Shown: positions 42,669 to 52,131, counted from the first letter of the stretch. The stretch: DNA of 64,000 nucleotides from DASXKD01 sp963806145 (GCA_963806145.1 CAWDXD010000033.1:1-64000), one strand, 5' to 3'. Numbers and translations are program-made. The notes: generated from the sequence alone by a model not told the origin.

Positions 42669-43337
42669 ATGGCCGAGTCAACAACCACGGGCGCCTCCGG
42701 GCTGAGCCGGGAATCCGAGGAGGAAGGCTTCTACCACGAGGCCGCCCTCAACGCCGCGTGGACGGCGTCGCGCCTGGCCATAGGCGGGCTCTGCTTCCTG
42801 TTCGGCTCGTTCATGTTCGCCTACTTCTACCTGCGCTCGGTCAACTCCTCCGGGAGGTGGATGGGCTCGGGCTACCACCCGCCGTCCATGATCTATGGCA
42901 CCGTGATCATGCTCGCGGTCCTGGTCAGCGCGGGGATCCACTACTGGGCGCTGCAGCAGATCAAGGCGGGCAACAAGGGCCTGTGGCAGATAGGCGCGGT
43001 GATCGCCCTGCTGCTGGGCGTCGCGGCGATCGTGCTGCAGATCCTGGAACTGCTCTTCCTTCCGTTCTGGCCGGGTAGTTCGGGCTTTTCCAGCGTGTTC
43101 ACCGGGTTCTACCCGGTGTTCGTCGTGGTGCTGCTGGCGGCCATGATCTGGCTGGAGACGCTGCTCGCCCGGGCACGTTTCATCCCGACCATTTCCTTCG
43201 TGGAGCAGCCGCCCACCTACAAGGAAGCGTTCGCGGTCCAGCGCTTCCAGTCGTCGCTGTCCGGGTTCGCCACCGTGTGGAACTTCCTGGCCATCGTCGC
43301 GGTACTGTTCTGGGTTCTGTTCTACGTCATTCCTTAA
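42669..43337 (+). CDS. ctaE: Cytochrome c oxidase subunit III
   Basis: A 222-aa membrane protein with six or seven helices, 2 bases after ctaD. It has LAIGGLCFLFGSFMFAYFYL, GIHYWALQQIKAGNKGLWQI and a C-terminal LSGFATVWNFLAIVAVLFWV. The sequence is more diverged than subunits I and II but fits the CtaE/COX3 pattern and place. It stabilises the oxidase core. Confidence 0.82.
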   Translation: MAESTTTGASGLSRESEEEGFYHEAALNAAWTASRLAIGGLCFLFGSFMFAYFYLRSVNSSGRWMGSGYHPPSMIYGTVIMLAVLVSAGIHYWALQQIKAGNKGLWQIGAVIALLLGVAAIVLQILELLFLPFWPGSSGFSSVFTGFYPVFVVVLLAAMIWLETLLARARFIPTISFVEQPPTYKEAFAVQRFQSSLSGFATVWNFLAIVAVLFWVLFYVIP

Positions 43338-43391
43338 GGAGGCAGCGGCTCGCCCGGAGGGCCTCATCGCCGGCCGGCGGCCGTGGTCGTC

Positions 43392-44285
43392 ATGAACGTG
43401 GTTGTCTCGCACTGGTCGGCTAATGCCGCGGTCCTGGCCGTGGTAGCCGTCGTGGTCGCCGTGCACTTGCGCGGCCTGATCGGCGTGGCCGCCGATGCGA
43501 GGCGGACGGGCGAGGGCACCCCGCGCGGCCTGGGCTGGGAGGCGGCGGCCTTCTATGGTGGGCTGCTCGCGGTGGTCCTCGCCCTGCTGTCCCCGCTGGC
43601 CTACTGGTCGCACCTCTACATCTGGGTCCGGTCGCTGCAGGACATCCTGCTGGCGAACGTGGCCACAGTGTTCCTGGTCCTCGGGGCGCCCTGGCTGGTG
43701 CTGCGCCGCGGCCTGGAGTTCCGGCGGTCCCGGCCGGCCGCCGGGGATGCCGGGGCCAGCGAGCGGCCGGCCGCCAGCCGGGCCCGCCTGGCGGTAGGCA
43801 CGGTCGTCGCGTTCAACGTGGCCTGGTGCGGCTGGCACTTGCCGCCGCTGTACGACGGCGCATTGCGGTACCCGGCCGCGGATGCCGCCGAGGTGGTGTC
43901 CTACCTTGGACTAGGAGTGGCGTTCTGGCTCGTGCTCATCGGCTCCCGGCCGCTGAGCCCGGTGCTGCCGCCACTGCGCCGGGTGATGCTGCTGGCCGGG
44001 ACGATCGTCGTGGGCACGTTGCTCGGCATGGTGCTCGTGTTCGGCTACGGTGTCGCCTACCCCAGCTACATCGGGGCCGGGCACGACGTGCTAAGCGTGG
44101 TGTATGACCAGCAGGCGGGCGGTGCGGAGCTGTGGGTGCTCGTGCTTCCCGTCTACGTCACCGCCGGTGTGGCCCTGCTCATCAGGTGGCTCAACGATGA
44201 GGAGGCGCAAGCCTTGGCAAGCGGCCTGGACCGGTTGCTCAAGCCAGCCAAGCCGGCCTGGCCGTCCAGGCCCGGCCTGAGATGA
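43392..44285 (+). CDS. ctaG: Cytochrome c oxidase assembly protein, Caa3_CtaG type
   Basis: A 297-aa membrane protein of the caa3_CtaG family with about seven helices. Typical parts are LLSPLAYWSHLYIWVRSLQD, LLANVATVFLVLGAPWLVLR, FNVAWCGWHLPPLYDGALR and DQQAGGAELWVLVLPVYVTA, which includes the conserved D-x-x-x-G-G. It is thought to help insert copper at the binuclear centre. The ATG at 43392 is chosen; a GTG at 43383 in frame is possible. Same operon as ctaCDE. Confidence 0.88.
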   Translation: MNVVVSHWSANAAVLAVVAVVVAVHLRGLIGVAADARRTGEGTPRGLGWEAAAFYGGLLAVVLALLSPLAYWSHLYIWVRSLQDILLANVATVFLVLGAPWLVLRRGLEFRRSRPAAGDAGASERPAASRARLAVGTVVAFNVAWCGWHLPPLYDGALRYPAADAAEVVSYLGLGVAFWLVLIGSRPLSPVLPPLRRVMLLAGTIVVGTLLGMVLVFGYGVAYPSYIGAGHDVLSVVYDQQAGGAELWVLVLPVYVTAGVALLIRWLNDEEAQALASGLDRLLKPAKPAWPSRPGLR

Positions 44286-44311
44286 CAGTCAATGCGTAGC
44301 TGGAGGCTGGA

Positions 44312-44593
44312 GTGCACGGATTGATCGCCGCGTCGCCGACAGGTGACTGGAGTTACGGCGGGGCCATCCTGACGTTCGCGTTCCCCGTGACCTTGTTCAT
44401 TGTGGTGGGCGCGGCGCTGTACATCGTCTATACCAAGCCGCACCTGGTTCCCGGCCACCGGTATCAGCTGCAGCTGCGCCCGACGACCGCCACCGCGGTG
44501 CCCGAGACTGCCGCGCCTGGCCGGCCCGCCATGCCGCCGGCCGTGGATACCGGCACGATCACCGGCCTTGAGCCGCCGAAGGACGAGGCCTGA
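44312..44593 (+). CDS. Small membrane protein of the oxidase cluster
   Basis: A 93-aa protein starting at GTG (GGAGG 6-10 bases upstream). One membrane helix (about residues 19-40, LTFAFPVTLFIVVGAALYIV) is followed by a polar, Pro/Thr/Ala-rich tail. It lies between ctaG and ctaB with 2 bases before ctaB. Proteins of this kind recur in actinobacterial oxidase clusters; a small accessory subunit is likely but not proved. Confidence 0.75.
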   Translation: MHGLIAASPTGDWSYGGAILTFAFPVTLFIVVGAALYIVYTKPHLVPGHRYQLQLRPTTATAVPETAAPGRPAMPPAVDTGTITGLEPPKDEA

Positions 44594-44595
44594 GC

Positions 44596-45651
44596 GTGCC
44601 GCAAGTCTCCGCGGGCACCCTGCCCGCGATCCCTGTCACCGGGCGCCGCTCCGTCAAGGCGATGGCGTCTTCCCTGTTCGCGTTGACCAAGCCCAGGATC
44701 ATCGAGCTGCTGCTGGTCACGACCATCCCCACGATGCTGCTCGCGGACCGGGGACTGCCGTCGGTACGGATCCTGCTGGTCACGCTGGCCGGCGGGGCCC
44801 TGGCCGCCGGCAGCGCGAACACGATCAACTGCTACATCGACCGCGACATCGACGCCATAATGCGGCGTACCTCCCGCCGCCCGCTGGCGCGGCCCGCGCC
44901 GATGGCCGTGGTCAAGCCGTTCGAAGCGCTCATCTTCGGCATCGTCCTCGGCGCGGCCGCCACCGTGCTGCTCGGCACCCTGGTCAACTGGCTGTCCGCG
45001 ATCCTGGCCGACGCCGCCATCTTGTTCTACGTCTTCGTCTACACGATCGGGCTGAAGCGGCGGACCGCCTCCAACATCGTGATCGGCGGTGCCGCGGGCT
45101 GCTTCCCTGTGCTGGTGGGCTGGTCGGCCGTGACCGGCACGGTGAGCCTGCCGGCGATCGTCCTGTTCGCGGTCATCTTCTTCTGGACGCCGCCGCACTT
45201 CTGGGCGCTGGCCATGAAGTTCCGCGACGACTACGCCGCGGCCAACGTGCCCATGCTGCCGGTGGTCGCGCCCGCGACCGTGGTGGCCCGCAAGATCCTG
45301 ATCTACTCCTACGTGATGGTCGTCTCGACCCTGGCCCTCGCGCCCTACGCCGGGTGGCTGTACACGATCTGCGCGGTGGGCCTGGGCGGCTGGTTCCTCG
45401 CCGAGGCGCACCGGCTGCACGCCCGGGTCAACCGAGCCGCCCGGCCGGTCCCCGCCGCCGTGGGGGCAGGTGCCGTGGGAGCAACTGCCGGTGGCGTCGG
45501 GCGCGAGGTGGACGAAGGAACCTGCGCGGGGATCGCGCGCCCAACCGGTAACCCCGCCTCGATGCGCCTGTTCCACCTGTCCATCGCCTACCTGACCCTG
45601 CTGTTCGCCGTTATCGCGGTCGTCTCCCTCCTTCCCTGGGGCCGCTGGTAG
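44596..45651 (+). CDS. ctaB: Protoheme IX farnesyltransferase
   Basis: A 351-aa UbiA-family prenyltransferase that makes heme O from heme B for the oxidase. The first Asp-rich motif is NTINCYIDRDIDAIMRRTSR and the second region is FFWTPPHFWALAMKFRDDYA; about nine helices. A 40-residue Ala/Gly-rich insert lies before the last helix, which is longer than usual but in frame. The short hairpin GCTGGT-AGCC-ACCAGC at 45644-45659 covers the stop codon. GTG start. Confidence 0.93.
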   Translation: MPQVSAGTLPAIPVTGRRSVKAMASSLFALTKPRIIELLLVTTIPTMLLADRGLPSVRILLVTLAGGALAAGSANTINCYIDRDIDAIMRRTSRRPLARPAPMAVVKPFEALIFGIVLGAAATVLLGTLVNWLSAILADAAILFYVFVYTIGLKRRTASNIVIGGAAGCFPVLVGWSAVTGTVSLPAIVLFAVIFFWTPPHFWALAMKFRDDYAAANVPMLPVVAPATVVARKILIYSYVMVVSTLALAPYAGWLYTICAVGLGGWFLAEAHRLHARVNRAARPVPAAVGAGAVGATAGGVGREVDEGTCAGIARPTGNPASMRLFHLSIAYLTLLFAVIAVVSLLPWGRW

Positions 45652-45913
45652 CCACCAGCACCACCCGTCCCCGCCCCTTCGGCTTGACCTCCGTCGAGTA
45701 TTGCCTGGCCCGCCCGCCAGGCGCAGGGTCCCGGTTGCGGTGTTGACCATGGCCAGTCGCACTGCCCGAGGTCGAGCCGCTCCCGGAGCCAGTCCCGGTC
45801 GGCCCGCCCACCCTCTTCTGAGCCGGTCCCGCTCCGGTCGCGCCGGACTGTCGTAGGCCCCCGGCATACTTGCCGGGCCGTCCTGCGGGCCGCGGCCTGA
45901 CTAGAGGAGACCC

Positions 45914-46368
45914 ATGGCTGTCCGATACCAGCTCGTCATCAACTGCGTCGGCCACCCCGAGCCGCTGGCCCGCTTCTGGGCCGAGGCCCTGGGCTATGTG
46001 CCGGAGCCGCCGCCGGCCGCTTTGTCACCTGGGACGACTGGCGGCGCGACGTCGGGCTGCCCGAGTCCTGGCTCGGCCGGGGCACGGACTGCATCATCGA
46101 TCCGGATGGCGCCGGACCTCGCATCTGGATCCAGGTCGTGCCCGACCGCAAGACCGTCAGCAACCGCCTCCACCTCGACATCCACGCCAGCGGCGGGCGG
46201 GACCTCCCGATCGAGACCCGCAAGAAGCGCGTGGACGCCGAGGCCAGGCGGCTGTGCGACCTCGGCGCCACGCTGGTCAGCGACCTGAGCGAGGAACTCG
46301 ACGAGGGCCTTGACCACTACGCGGTCGCGCTCAGGGACCCCGAGGGCAACGAGTTCGACATCAACTGA
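45914..46368 (+). pseudogene. VOC-family (glyoxalase-like) protein, frameshifted
   Basis: The first 35 codons give MAVRYQLVINCVGHPEPLAR then FWAEALGYVPEPP, the start of a vicinal-oxygen-chelate domain. At about 46012-46020 the frame changes, after which GRFVTWDDWRRDVGLPESWL, NRLHLDIHASGG and HYAVALRDPEGNEFDIN complete a 151-aa protein. GAGGAGA precedes the ATG. All expected strands are present, so one missing or extra base is the only defect; an error in the assembly is a fair explanation. Substrate unknown. It ends 9 bases from the convergent kinase gene. Confidence 0.8.
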
Positions 46369-46377
46369 CGGCCATGA

Positions 46378-47844
46378 TCACGATTGCTCTTGAGCCGCGG
46401 GCGGTGCCGGTGCCGCGGGGCTGCCTGCCGCCGCCGGGGCTCCGGGCAGTGCGGACGGCGTGGGCTGGTCCGGGGCCGCGGGGAAGCGGACCACCGCGCG
46501 CAGGCCGGGCGCGGCGCCTTCCAGGCGCGCCGACCCGCCATGGGTGCGGGCGATGGCCAGCACGATGGCCAGGCCCAGGCCGGCCCCGCCGGTCTCGGTC
46601 CCGTCCCGGCTGCGGGCATCGTCGAGCCGGACGAACCGGTCGAAGGCCCGCTCGCAGTCGGCCGGCGGGATGCCCGGGCCGTCATCAGACACGGTCAGCA
46701 CGGCCTCCCCGGCTTCGCGCCGCGCGGTCACCTCGACCCCGGACTTGGCGTAACGCAGCGCGTTGTCGATCAGGTTCCGCAGCATTCGCCGCAGCCCTTC
46801 CACCTCGCCGGTGACGACGCACGGGCCGGTGGTCTTTGCCGTCACCGGCACCCGGGCGCCCGAGCTGCGCTCGGCCTCCTCGGTGACCAGGGCGGCGAGG
46901 TCCACAGGCTTGCCCGCGCCCGGCCGAGCCTGGTGCTCGTCCAGCCTGGCCAGCACCAGCAGGTCCTCGGCGAGCCTGGACAGCCGCAGTGTGTCGGCCA
47001 GGATGTCCCGTCCCGTCTGGTTCCAGTCCTGCTGCTCCGGGTGGTCCAGCGCCACCTCGAGCTGGGCGCGGATGCTCGCGATCGGGCTGCGCAGCTCGTG
47101 CGCGGTGTCCGAGACCAGGCTGCGCTGCCGCCGTTGCGCGGCGTCCAGGCGCGCCAGCATGTCGTTGAGCGTGATCGCCAGCGTGCGGACCTCGTCGCGC
47201 GCCTCGGGCACCGGCAGTTCCCTGGCCTTTCCGGTAGCGGTGACCATCTGGGCGCCGCGCCGCAGGGCGGCGATGGGCCGCAGGGTGGAGCCGACCACCA
47301 GCCAGGTGGCCCCGGCCAGCAGCAGCAACAGCAACGGCGTGCCCACGATCAGAGCCCGGCGCAGCGCCATCATGCTGTCGTTGACCTGGGTGTACGCGGC
47401 AGCCGAGAGCACGATCTCGTGCCCGTCGGCCGGCACCGCCACCACCCGCATCAGGTACGGGATGCCGAACGGGCGCCCGTCGAGCAGCACCGCGCGGCCG
47501 GTCCGGACGGCGGCGGCCGCCTGGGCCGGGGGCAGCAGCGGGACCAGCCGGTCGGCGTCCGGCGAAGCATCCACGATCCGGCCACCGGGGCCGAGCACCT
47601 GGACGGTGAGCGTGCCGGCCACCACCACCGGGTCGGGCAGGCGGTTCCCGTTGATCAGGGCGGCCACTTCCTGCCCGCCCTGCCGTGCGCTGCCGTCCAC
47701 CCCGCGGGTGAGGGAGGCCTGGAGCGTGCCGCGCAGCAGCATCGCCCCGGCGACCAGGGCTACCGCGAGGCCCACCGTGGTGGTCATGGTCACCCTGGCC
47801 CGCAGGCTCCGCCGTCGCCACCACCGGGGCACGGAGAAGGTCAC
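46378..47844 (-). CDS. Sensor histidine kinase, HAMP type
   Basis: A 488-aa kinase: first membrane helix at about residues 20-40, an exported sensor loop of about 110 aa, a second helix (IVGTPLLLLLLAGATWLVVG), a HAMP domain, then HisKA with the phospho-His in LVSDTAHELRSPIASIRAQL, N-box NLIDNALRYAKSG and G-boxes DDGPGIPPADCERAF and GAGLGLAIVLAIARTHGG. The C-terminus is Ala/Pro-rich. It lies 63 bases after its response regulator and is divergent from the LolA-like/ABC genes. Confidence 0.92.
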   Translation of the reverse strand: MTFSVPRWWRRRSLRARVTMTTTVGLAVALVAGAMLLRGTLQASLTRGVDGSARQGGQEVAALINGNRLPDPVVVAGTLTVQVLGPGGRIVDASPDADRLVPLLPPAQAAAAVRTGRAVLLDGRPFGIPYLMRVVAVPADGHEIVLSAAAYTQVNDSMMALRRALIVGTPLLLLLLAGATWLVVGSTLRPIAALRRGAQMVTATGKARELPVPEARDEVRTLAITLNDMLARLDAAQRRQRSLVSDTAHELRSPIASIRAQLEVALDHPEQQDWNQTGRDILADTLRLSRLAEDLLVLARLDEHQARPGAGKPVDLAALVTEEAERSSGARVPVTAKTTGPCVVTGEVEGLRRMLRNLIDNALRYAKSGVEVTARREAGEAVLTVSDDGPGIPPADCERAFDRFVRLDDARSRDGTETGGAGLGLAIVLAIARTHGGSARLEGAAPGLRAVVRFPAAPDQPTPSALPGAPAAAGSPAAPAPPAAQEQS

Positions 47845-47907
47845 GGTCCGATCATCTCCCGCCCGGCCGCTGCCGCGCCGCCCGCCATCGTCGCCCGCCG
47901 CGGGCCT

Positions 47908-48585
47908 TTAACCGCCGTCGGCGGCGAGGCGGTACCCGGCACCGCGGACCGTCTGCAGGGCGCGGCGGCCGAACGGGTTGTCGATCTTGCGGCGCAGGTA
48001 GCCCGCGTAGACCTCGACCACGTTCGGGTCCACCGAGTCGTAGGCATCCCAGACGTGCTCGAGCAGCGAGGACTTGGACACGACCTGCCCGGCCTTGCGC
48101 ATCAGGTACTCCAGCAGCGCGAACTCCCGCGGGGTCAGGTCGATGACCGCCTCGCCGCGGCGGACCTGCCTGGTCCCGGGGTCGAGGGTGAGGTCCCCGG
48201 CCCGCAGCTGGGCGGGCCGCGGCTGCGCGCCGCGCCGGAGCAGGGCCCGCAGCCTGGCGGCGAGCACCACATAGGAGAAGGGCTTGGTGAGGTAGTCGTC
48301 CGCGCCCAGGTCCAGCCCGTCGGCCTGGTCGTACTCCCCGTCCTTGGCGGACAGGATCAGGATCGGAACCCAGTTCTCCTCGGCCCGTAGCTGGCGGCAG
48401 ACCCGGTACCCGGAGATCTTCGGCAGCATCAGGTCCAGGACCAGCGCGTCGTAGGCACCTTCCCGTGCCAGGTGCAGGCCGTCCTCGCCGTCATGGGCCA
48501 GGTCCACGGCGAAACCTTCGGCCTGCAGCCCCCGGCGCACCGCGGCGGCCAGCCGCCGTTCGTCCTCCACTACGAGCACTCGCAT
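47908..48585 (-). CDS. OmpR-type response regulator
   Basis: A 225-aa regulator starting at the ATG at 48585, not at the longer frame that reaches 48711. Acidic pocket VVEDERR, phosphorylation site Asp51 (LVLDLMLPKISG), KPFSYVVLAARL lysine and a winged helix with LTPREFALLEYLMRKAGQVV and VYAGYLRRKIDNPFG. It works with the kinase at 46378-47844. The divergent exported protein and ABC transporter are its probable targets. Confidence 0.92.
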   Translation of the reverse strand: MRVLVVEDERRLAAAVRRGLQAEGFAVDLAHDGEDGLHLAREGAYDALVLDLMLPKISGYRVCRQLRAEENWVPILILSAKDGEYDQADGLDLGADDYLTKPFSYVVLAARLRALLRRGAQPRPAQLRAGDLTLDPGTRQVRRGEAVIDLTPREFALLEYLMRKAGQVVSKSSLLEHVWDAYDSVDPNVVEVYAGYLRRKIDNPFGRRALQTVRGAGYRLAADGG

Positions 48586-48728
48586 GCTTCCGGCTCCCCG
48601 TCGCCCCCGTCGTCGCCTATGCCCTTGCTCACAGGGATACCACAGCGGCGCCGTGCACAATGAATGGCGGGACTCCCGGTGGCAGACCGCCGCGGGACGC
48701 CCGGGCAGCACGGCGAGGAGTGAGTTTC

Positions 48729-49928
48729 ATGGCAGCGATCCCGAAGTTCTCCCGGCGGGGCCGTTGGGTGATCCCGGCGGGCGTGGTGACCGCGGTCGCC
48801 GCGGTCGGCATAGCCTCCGCCATCACGGTCGCGCAGGCCGCTCCGGCGCTGCCGTCCCGCACGCCGGCGCAACTGCTCGCCGCCGTCGCCGGTGACCATA
48901 GCTCCGTCCCGCCGCTGACCGGCACGGTGGTCGAGACCGCCGCGCTGGGCATCCCGCAGCTCCCGGGCAGCCAGAACCCGAACTCGATCACGTCGCTGCT
49001 GGCCGGGTCGCACACGCTGAAGATCTGGTACGCGGGGCCACGGCAGCTGCGCCTCGCGGTCCCGGTGCCCATGGGCGAGACCGACCTGATCCGCAACGGG
49101 AGCACCGCGTGGCTGTGGCAGAGCGACTCCAACTCGGCCACCAGGTTCCTGATCCCGGCCAGGCCCGGTGACCACGCCAGGGAGCCCGTGATCCCGAAGG
49201 CCCCGCTCACCCCGCAGCAGGCCGCTCAGCAGGTGCTGAAGGTGGCCGGCCGCAGCACCCGGGTGACCACGGAGGCCAACGTGACGGTGGCCGGGCAGGC
49301 CGCCTACCAGCTCGTCCTGGCCCCCAAGGCCAGCGGCTCGCAGATCGCCAAGATCACCATCGCGCTGGACGCGCAGCACCTGTCCGTGCCGCTGCGGGTA
49401 CAGGTGTTCGCCAAGGGGACGGCCAGCCCGGTGTTCCAGGTCGGCTACACGTCGATCTCGTTCGTCACCCCCGCGGCCAGCAACTTCAGCTTCACCCCGC
49501 CGCCCGGGGCGAAAGTGCACACCGAAGGCTTGGGCCTGCCGGCCGGCTGGACCGGTTACGCGCCCGGCCAGAAGCCCCAGGGCATGACCTCAGGGGCCCA
49601 GGTCATCGGCAAGGACTGGACCGCGGTGGCCGTCCTGCCCGCGGCCGACGTCCTTCCCGGCGGCGGCCTGTCGCGGGTGGCCGGCGCGGGCAATGCCGCC
49701 GGGGTGGCAGGCCAGGCGGCCCGCTCGGTGTCCGGCGGCGGCGGTGCCATCAACGGCTCCGCGATGCTCGGTGCGCTGCTGCTCGCGGCGCACCCAGTGC
49801 ACGGTGCCTGGGGCAGCGGCAAGCTGCTGCACACTAGCCTGGTCTCCATGCTCATCACCAACGGGCATGTGCTGATCGGCGCGGTCACGCCGTCGGTCCT
49901 CTACGCGGACGTCGCCCAGGTCAAGTGA
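48729..49928 (+). CDS. LolA-like exported protein
   Basis: A 399-aa protein with an N-terminal signal or anchor (WVIPAGVVTAVAAVGIASAI, about residues 13-33). The exported part has the beta-rich pattern of LolA/DUF2092-like proteins (TLKIWYAGPRQLRLAVPVPM, TAWLWQSDSNSATRF, AYQLVLAPKASGSQIAKITI). In Gram-positives such proteins are thought to bind lipid or sense envelope state. GAGGAG precedes the ATG, and the stop overlaps the ABC gene start. An upstream open stretch to 48465 is not needed. Confidence 0.78.
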   Translation: MAAIPKFSRRGRWVIPAGVVTAVAAVGIASAITVAQAAPALPSRTPAQLLAAVAGDHSSVPPLTGTVVETAALGIPQLPGSQNPNSITSLLAGSHTLKIWYAGPRQLRLAVPVPMGETDLIRNGSTAWLWQSDSNSATRFLIPARPGDHAREPVIPKAPLTPQQAAQQVLKVAGRSTRVTTEANVTVAGQAAYQLVLAPKASGSQIAKITIALDAQHLSVPLRVQVFAKGTASPVFQVGYTSISFVTPAASNFSFTPPPGAKVHTEGLGLPAGWTGYAPGQKPQGMTSGAQVIGKDWTAVAVLPAADVLPGGGLSRVAGAGNAAGVAGQAARSVSGGGGAINGSAMLGALLLAAHPVHGAWGSGKLLHTSLVSMLITNGHVLIGAVTPSVLYADVAQVK

Positions 49929-50944
49929 GCGCAAGCCTGGAGACATCCGCGGGCAGGCCGGGGCAGGACGCCCCAGGCCCGCACGGCGACCCGGCCCGGC
50001 AGGGGGCCACGGCCCAGGCCGCCGTGGTCACGCACGCGCTGACCAAGCGGTTCCGCGGCGGCCAGCTCGCCGTGGACGGCCTGGACATGGTGGTGCCGTG
50101 TGGCTCGGTCTACGGGTTCCTCGGGCCCAACGGATCCGGCAAGACCACCACGATCAGGATGCTGCTCGGCCTGGTTTTCGCGACCAGCGGCAGCCACGAG
50201 CTGCTGGACACCGCGATGCCCGCCGGTGCGGCGCGGGTGCTGCCACGGGTCGGCTCGCTGGTCGAGGGCCCAGCCTTCTACACGCAGCTTTCCGGCCGGG
50301 CGAACCTGGCCAGGATCGACGCCGTGGACGCGACCGCCGACCCGGCCACCACCGACGACCGGGTCACGGCCGCGCTGGAACGGGTCGGCCTGCTGGCTGC
50401 CGCGAAGAAGCACTACCGGGCCTACTCGCTCGGCATGAAGCAGCGCCTGGCCATCGCGGCGAGCCTGCTCCAGCCCCGGGAGCTGATCATCCTGGACGAG
50501 CCGACCAACGGCCTGGACCCGCAGGGCACCAGGGAGGTCCGCGCGCTCATCAGGGAGATCGCCACCGACGGGGTCACCGTCCTGGTGTCCTCGCACCTGC
50601 TGGCCGAGGTGGAGCAGATCTGCACCCATGTCGGGGTAATGCGGACCGGCCGGATGGTCTTCCAGGGCACCCTGGAGGCGATGCGGGCCCGCGGTGTCGC
50701 CCGGGTGCAGGTGCGCACCACCGAGCCGGGCCAGGCGGCGGAGGTGCTCACCAAGCTGGGGCTTGCCGACATCCAGTCCGGCGGCGGTGAGGTCAGCGCG
50801 CAGATCGGCGACCAGGTGCCGGAGGTGGTGTGCCGGGAACTGGTCATGGCCGGGGTACCGGTGGCCGGTTTCGACACGCCGCGGCCCAGCCTGGAGGATC
50901 TGTTCGTGGAACTGACCGGCGAGGGCTTCGATGTCGACGGCTGA
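49925..50944 (+). CDS. ABC transporter ATP-binding protein
   Basis: A 339-aa ATPase with Walker A FLGPNGSGKTTTIRMLLGLV, signature AYSLGMKQRLAIAASLLQPR, Walker B LIILDEPTNGLDPQGTREVR and the switch His in LVSSHLLAEVEQI. A C-terminal extension of about 90 aa resembles drug-export (DrrA-like) ATPases. The GTG overlaps the upstream stop as GTGA. It works with the permease that overlaps its end by 14 bases. Confidence 0.92.
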   Translation: MSASLETSAGRPGQDAPGPHGDPARQGATAQAAVVTHALTKRFRGGQLAVDGLDMVVPCGSVYGFLGPNGSGKTTTIRMLLGLVFATSGSHELLDTAMPAGAARVLPRVGSLVEGPAFYTQLSGRANLARIDAVDATADPATTDDRVTAALERVGLLAAAKKHYRAYSLGMKQRLAIAASLLQPRELIILDEPTNGLDPQGTREVRALIREIATDGVTVLVSSHLLAEVEQICTHVGVMRTGRMVFQGTLEAMRARGVARVQVRTTEPGQAAEVLTKLGLADIQSGGGEVSAQIGDQVPEVVCRELVMAGVPVAGFDTPRPSLEDLFVELTGEGFDVDG

Positions 50945-51845
50945 GGCACCGCCCGTCGCCGGGCCGGTGCGGTCCGGGGGTGCGCTCGCGGCGCGCCGCG
51001 GCTTCGTCCGGCCCTGGCTGCGGCTGCTCCGCTCCGAACTGGGGCTGATGTTCCGGCGGTGGCGCAACCGGGCCCTGCTCGCCGTGGTCGTGGCGATCCC
51101 GATCCTGCTCGGGTCGGCGCTGCGGGTGGCCGTGCCGCAGGGCGGCGGTCAGGACAACGGCGGCAACGGGCCAGGTGCTGCCTTCCTCACCCAGGTGGCC
51201 GGCAACGGGGTGTTCCTGTCGTTCCTGTCGCTCACCATCATGCTGACGCTGGTGCTGCCGCTGGTGGTGGCGGTGGTCTCCGGTGAGTCGCTGGCCGGGG
51301 AGGCGAGCACCGGCACCCTGCGTTACCTGCTGGTCGTGCCAGCCGGCCGGGCCAGGCTGCTGAGCGTCAAGTACGTGGCCGTGGTGCTGTTCGCCCTGGT
51401 CGCCTGCCTCCTGGTAGCCGCCTCGGCACTGATCGTGGGGGTGGCGCTGTTCCCGGTCGGCCCGGTCACGCTGCTGTCCGGTACCACCGTGCCGCTGTCT
51501 GAGGGACTGCTGCGTCTGCTGTTTGTGGTTTTGTACGTTACGGCGGCCATGGCCATGCTCGGCGCGATCGGGCTGGCCATCTCCAGCCTCACCGAGCACC
51601 CGATCGCGGCGATCGCCGCCATCTTGATCCTCGCGGTATCCAGCGAGGTGGCCGACAACATCCCGCAGTTCGCGGCCGTGGGACCCTACCTGCCCTCGCA
51701 CTGGTGGCTGTCGTTCGACTCGATTCTCCGCATGCCGATCGACAGCGGTGAACTGCTGCACGGCCTGTTGTCGTTCGCCATCTACATAGTGATCTTCGGC
51801 TCGGTCGCCTGGGCCAGGTTCACCTCGGCCGACATCACCAGCTGA
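50931..51845 (+). CDS. ABC-2 type permease
   Basis: A 304-aa membrane protein with six helices, including LLAVVVAIPILLGSALRVAV, LTIMLTLVLPLVVAVVSGES and a C-terminal ILHGL-like helix before the end. The GES-LAGEASTGTLRYLLVVPA segment is typical for ABC-2 permeases. It overlaps the ATPase gene by 14 bases. The transporter together with the LolA-like protein and the divergent two-component pair forms a likely envelope-stress or peptide-resistance module. Confidence 0.88.
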   Translation: MSTAEAPPVAGPVRSGGALAARRGFVRPWLRLLRSELGLMFRRWRNRALLAVVVAIPILLGSALRVAVPQGGGQDNGGNGPGAAFLTQVAGNGVFLSFLSLTIMLTLVLPLVVAVVSGESLAGEASTGTLRYLLVVPAGRARLLSVKYVAVVLFALVACLLVAASALIVGVALFPVGPVTLLSGTTVPLSEGLLRLLFVVLYVTAAMAMLGAIGLAISSLTEHPIAAIAAILILAVSSEVADNIPQFAAVGPYLPSHWWLSFDSILRMPIDSGELLHGLLSFAIYIVIFGSVAWARFTSADITS

Positions 51846-51869
51846 GTCCGAGGCGCGGCCCGCGGTGCC

Positions 51870-52028
51870 ATGGGCACGCTGACCGTCAACTTCTAGACCG
51901 GCGCGATCAGCAACGGCAAGGTGACCGGCGGAACCGGCAGCTTCGTGGGAGCCACCGGAACGATCAAGGCCAAGAACCTCAATCCCGCGGGCACCCGCAC
52001 GGCGGTCACGATCACCTACAGCACCTAG
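51870..52028 (+). pseudogene. Allene-oxide-cyclase-barrel-like protein fragment
   Basis: One frame reads MGTLTVNF, a TAG at 51894, then TGAISNGKVTGGTGSFVGAT and IKAKNLNPAGTRTAVTITYS before a normal stop. This is the C-terminal part of a small secreted beta-barrel protein common in Streptomyces (GGTGRYAGATGTI...AKNLN pattern). The N-terminal two-thirds with its signal peptide are missing, and there is an in-frame stop, so this is a remnant. Confidence 0.6.
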
Positions 52029-52050
52029 CCCCAGGCACGGCAACCTCATA

Positions 52051-52088
52051 GAGGCGGGGCGGTTCTCTCCACGAGACCGTCCCGCCTC
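52051..52088. terminator. Terminator hairpin between convergent genes
   Basis: GAGGCGGGGCGGTTCTC (52051-) pairs with GAGACCGTCCCGCCTC (to 52088) with one mismatch and a bulge, about 15 pairs. It lies between the ABC operon (plus) with its relic and the acyl-CoA synthetase (minus), and is followed on the plus strand by GTTAGATC. Confidence 0.65.
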
Positions 52089-52131
52089 GTTAGATCAACA
52101 TCCAAACCGAACGCTATCGATCTGACAGCGC

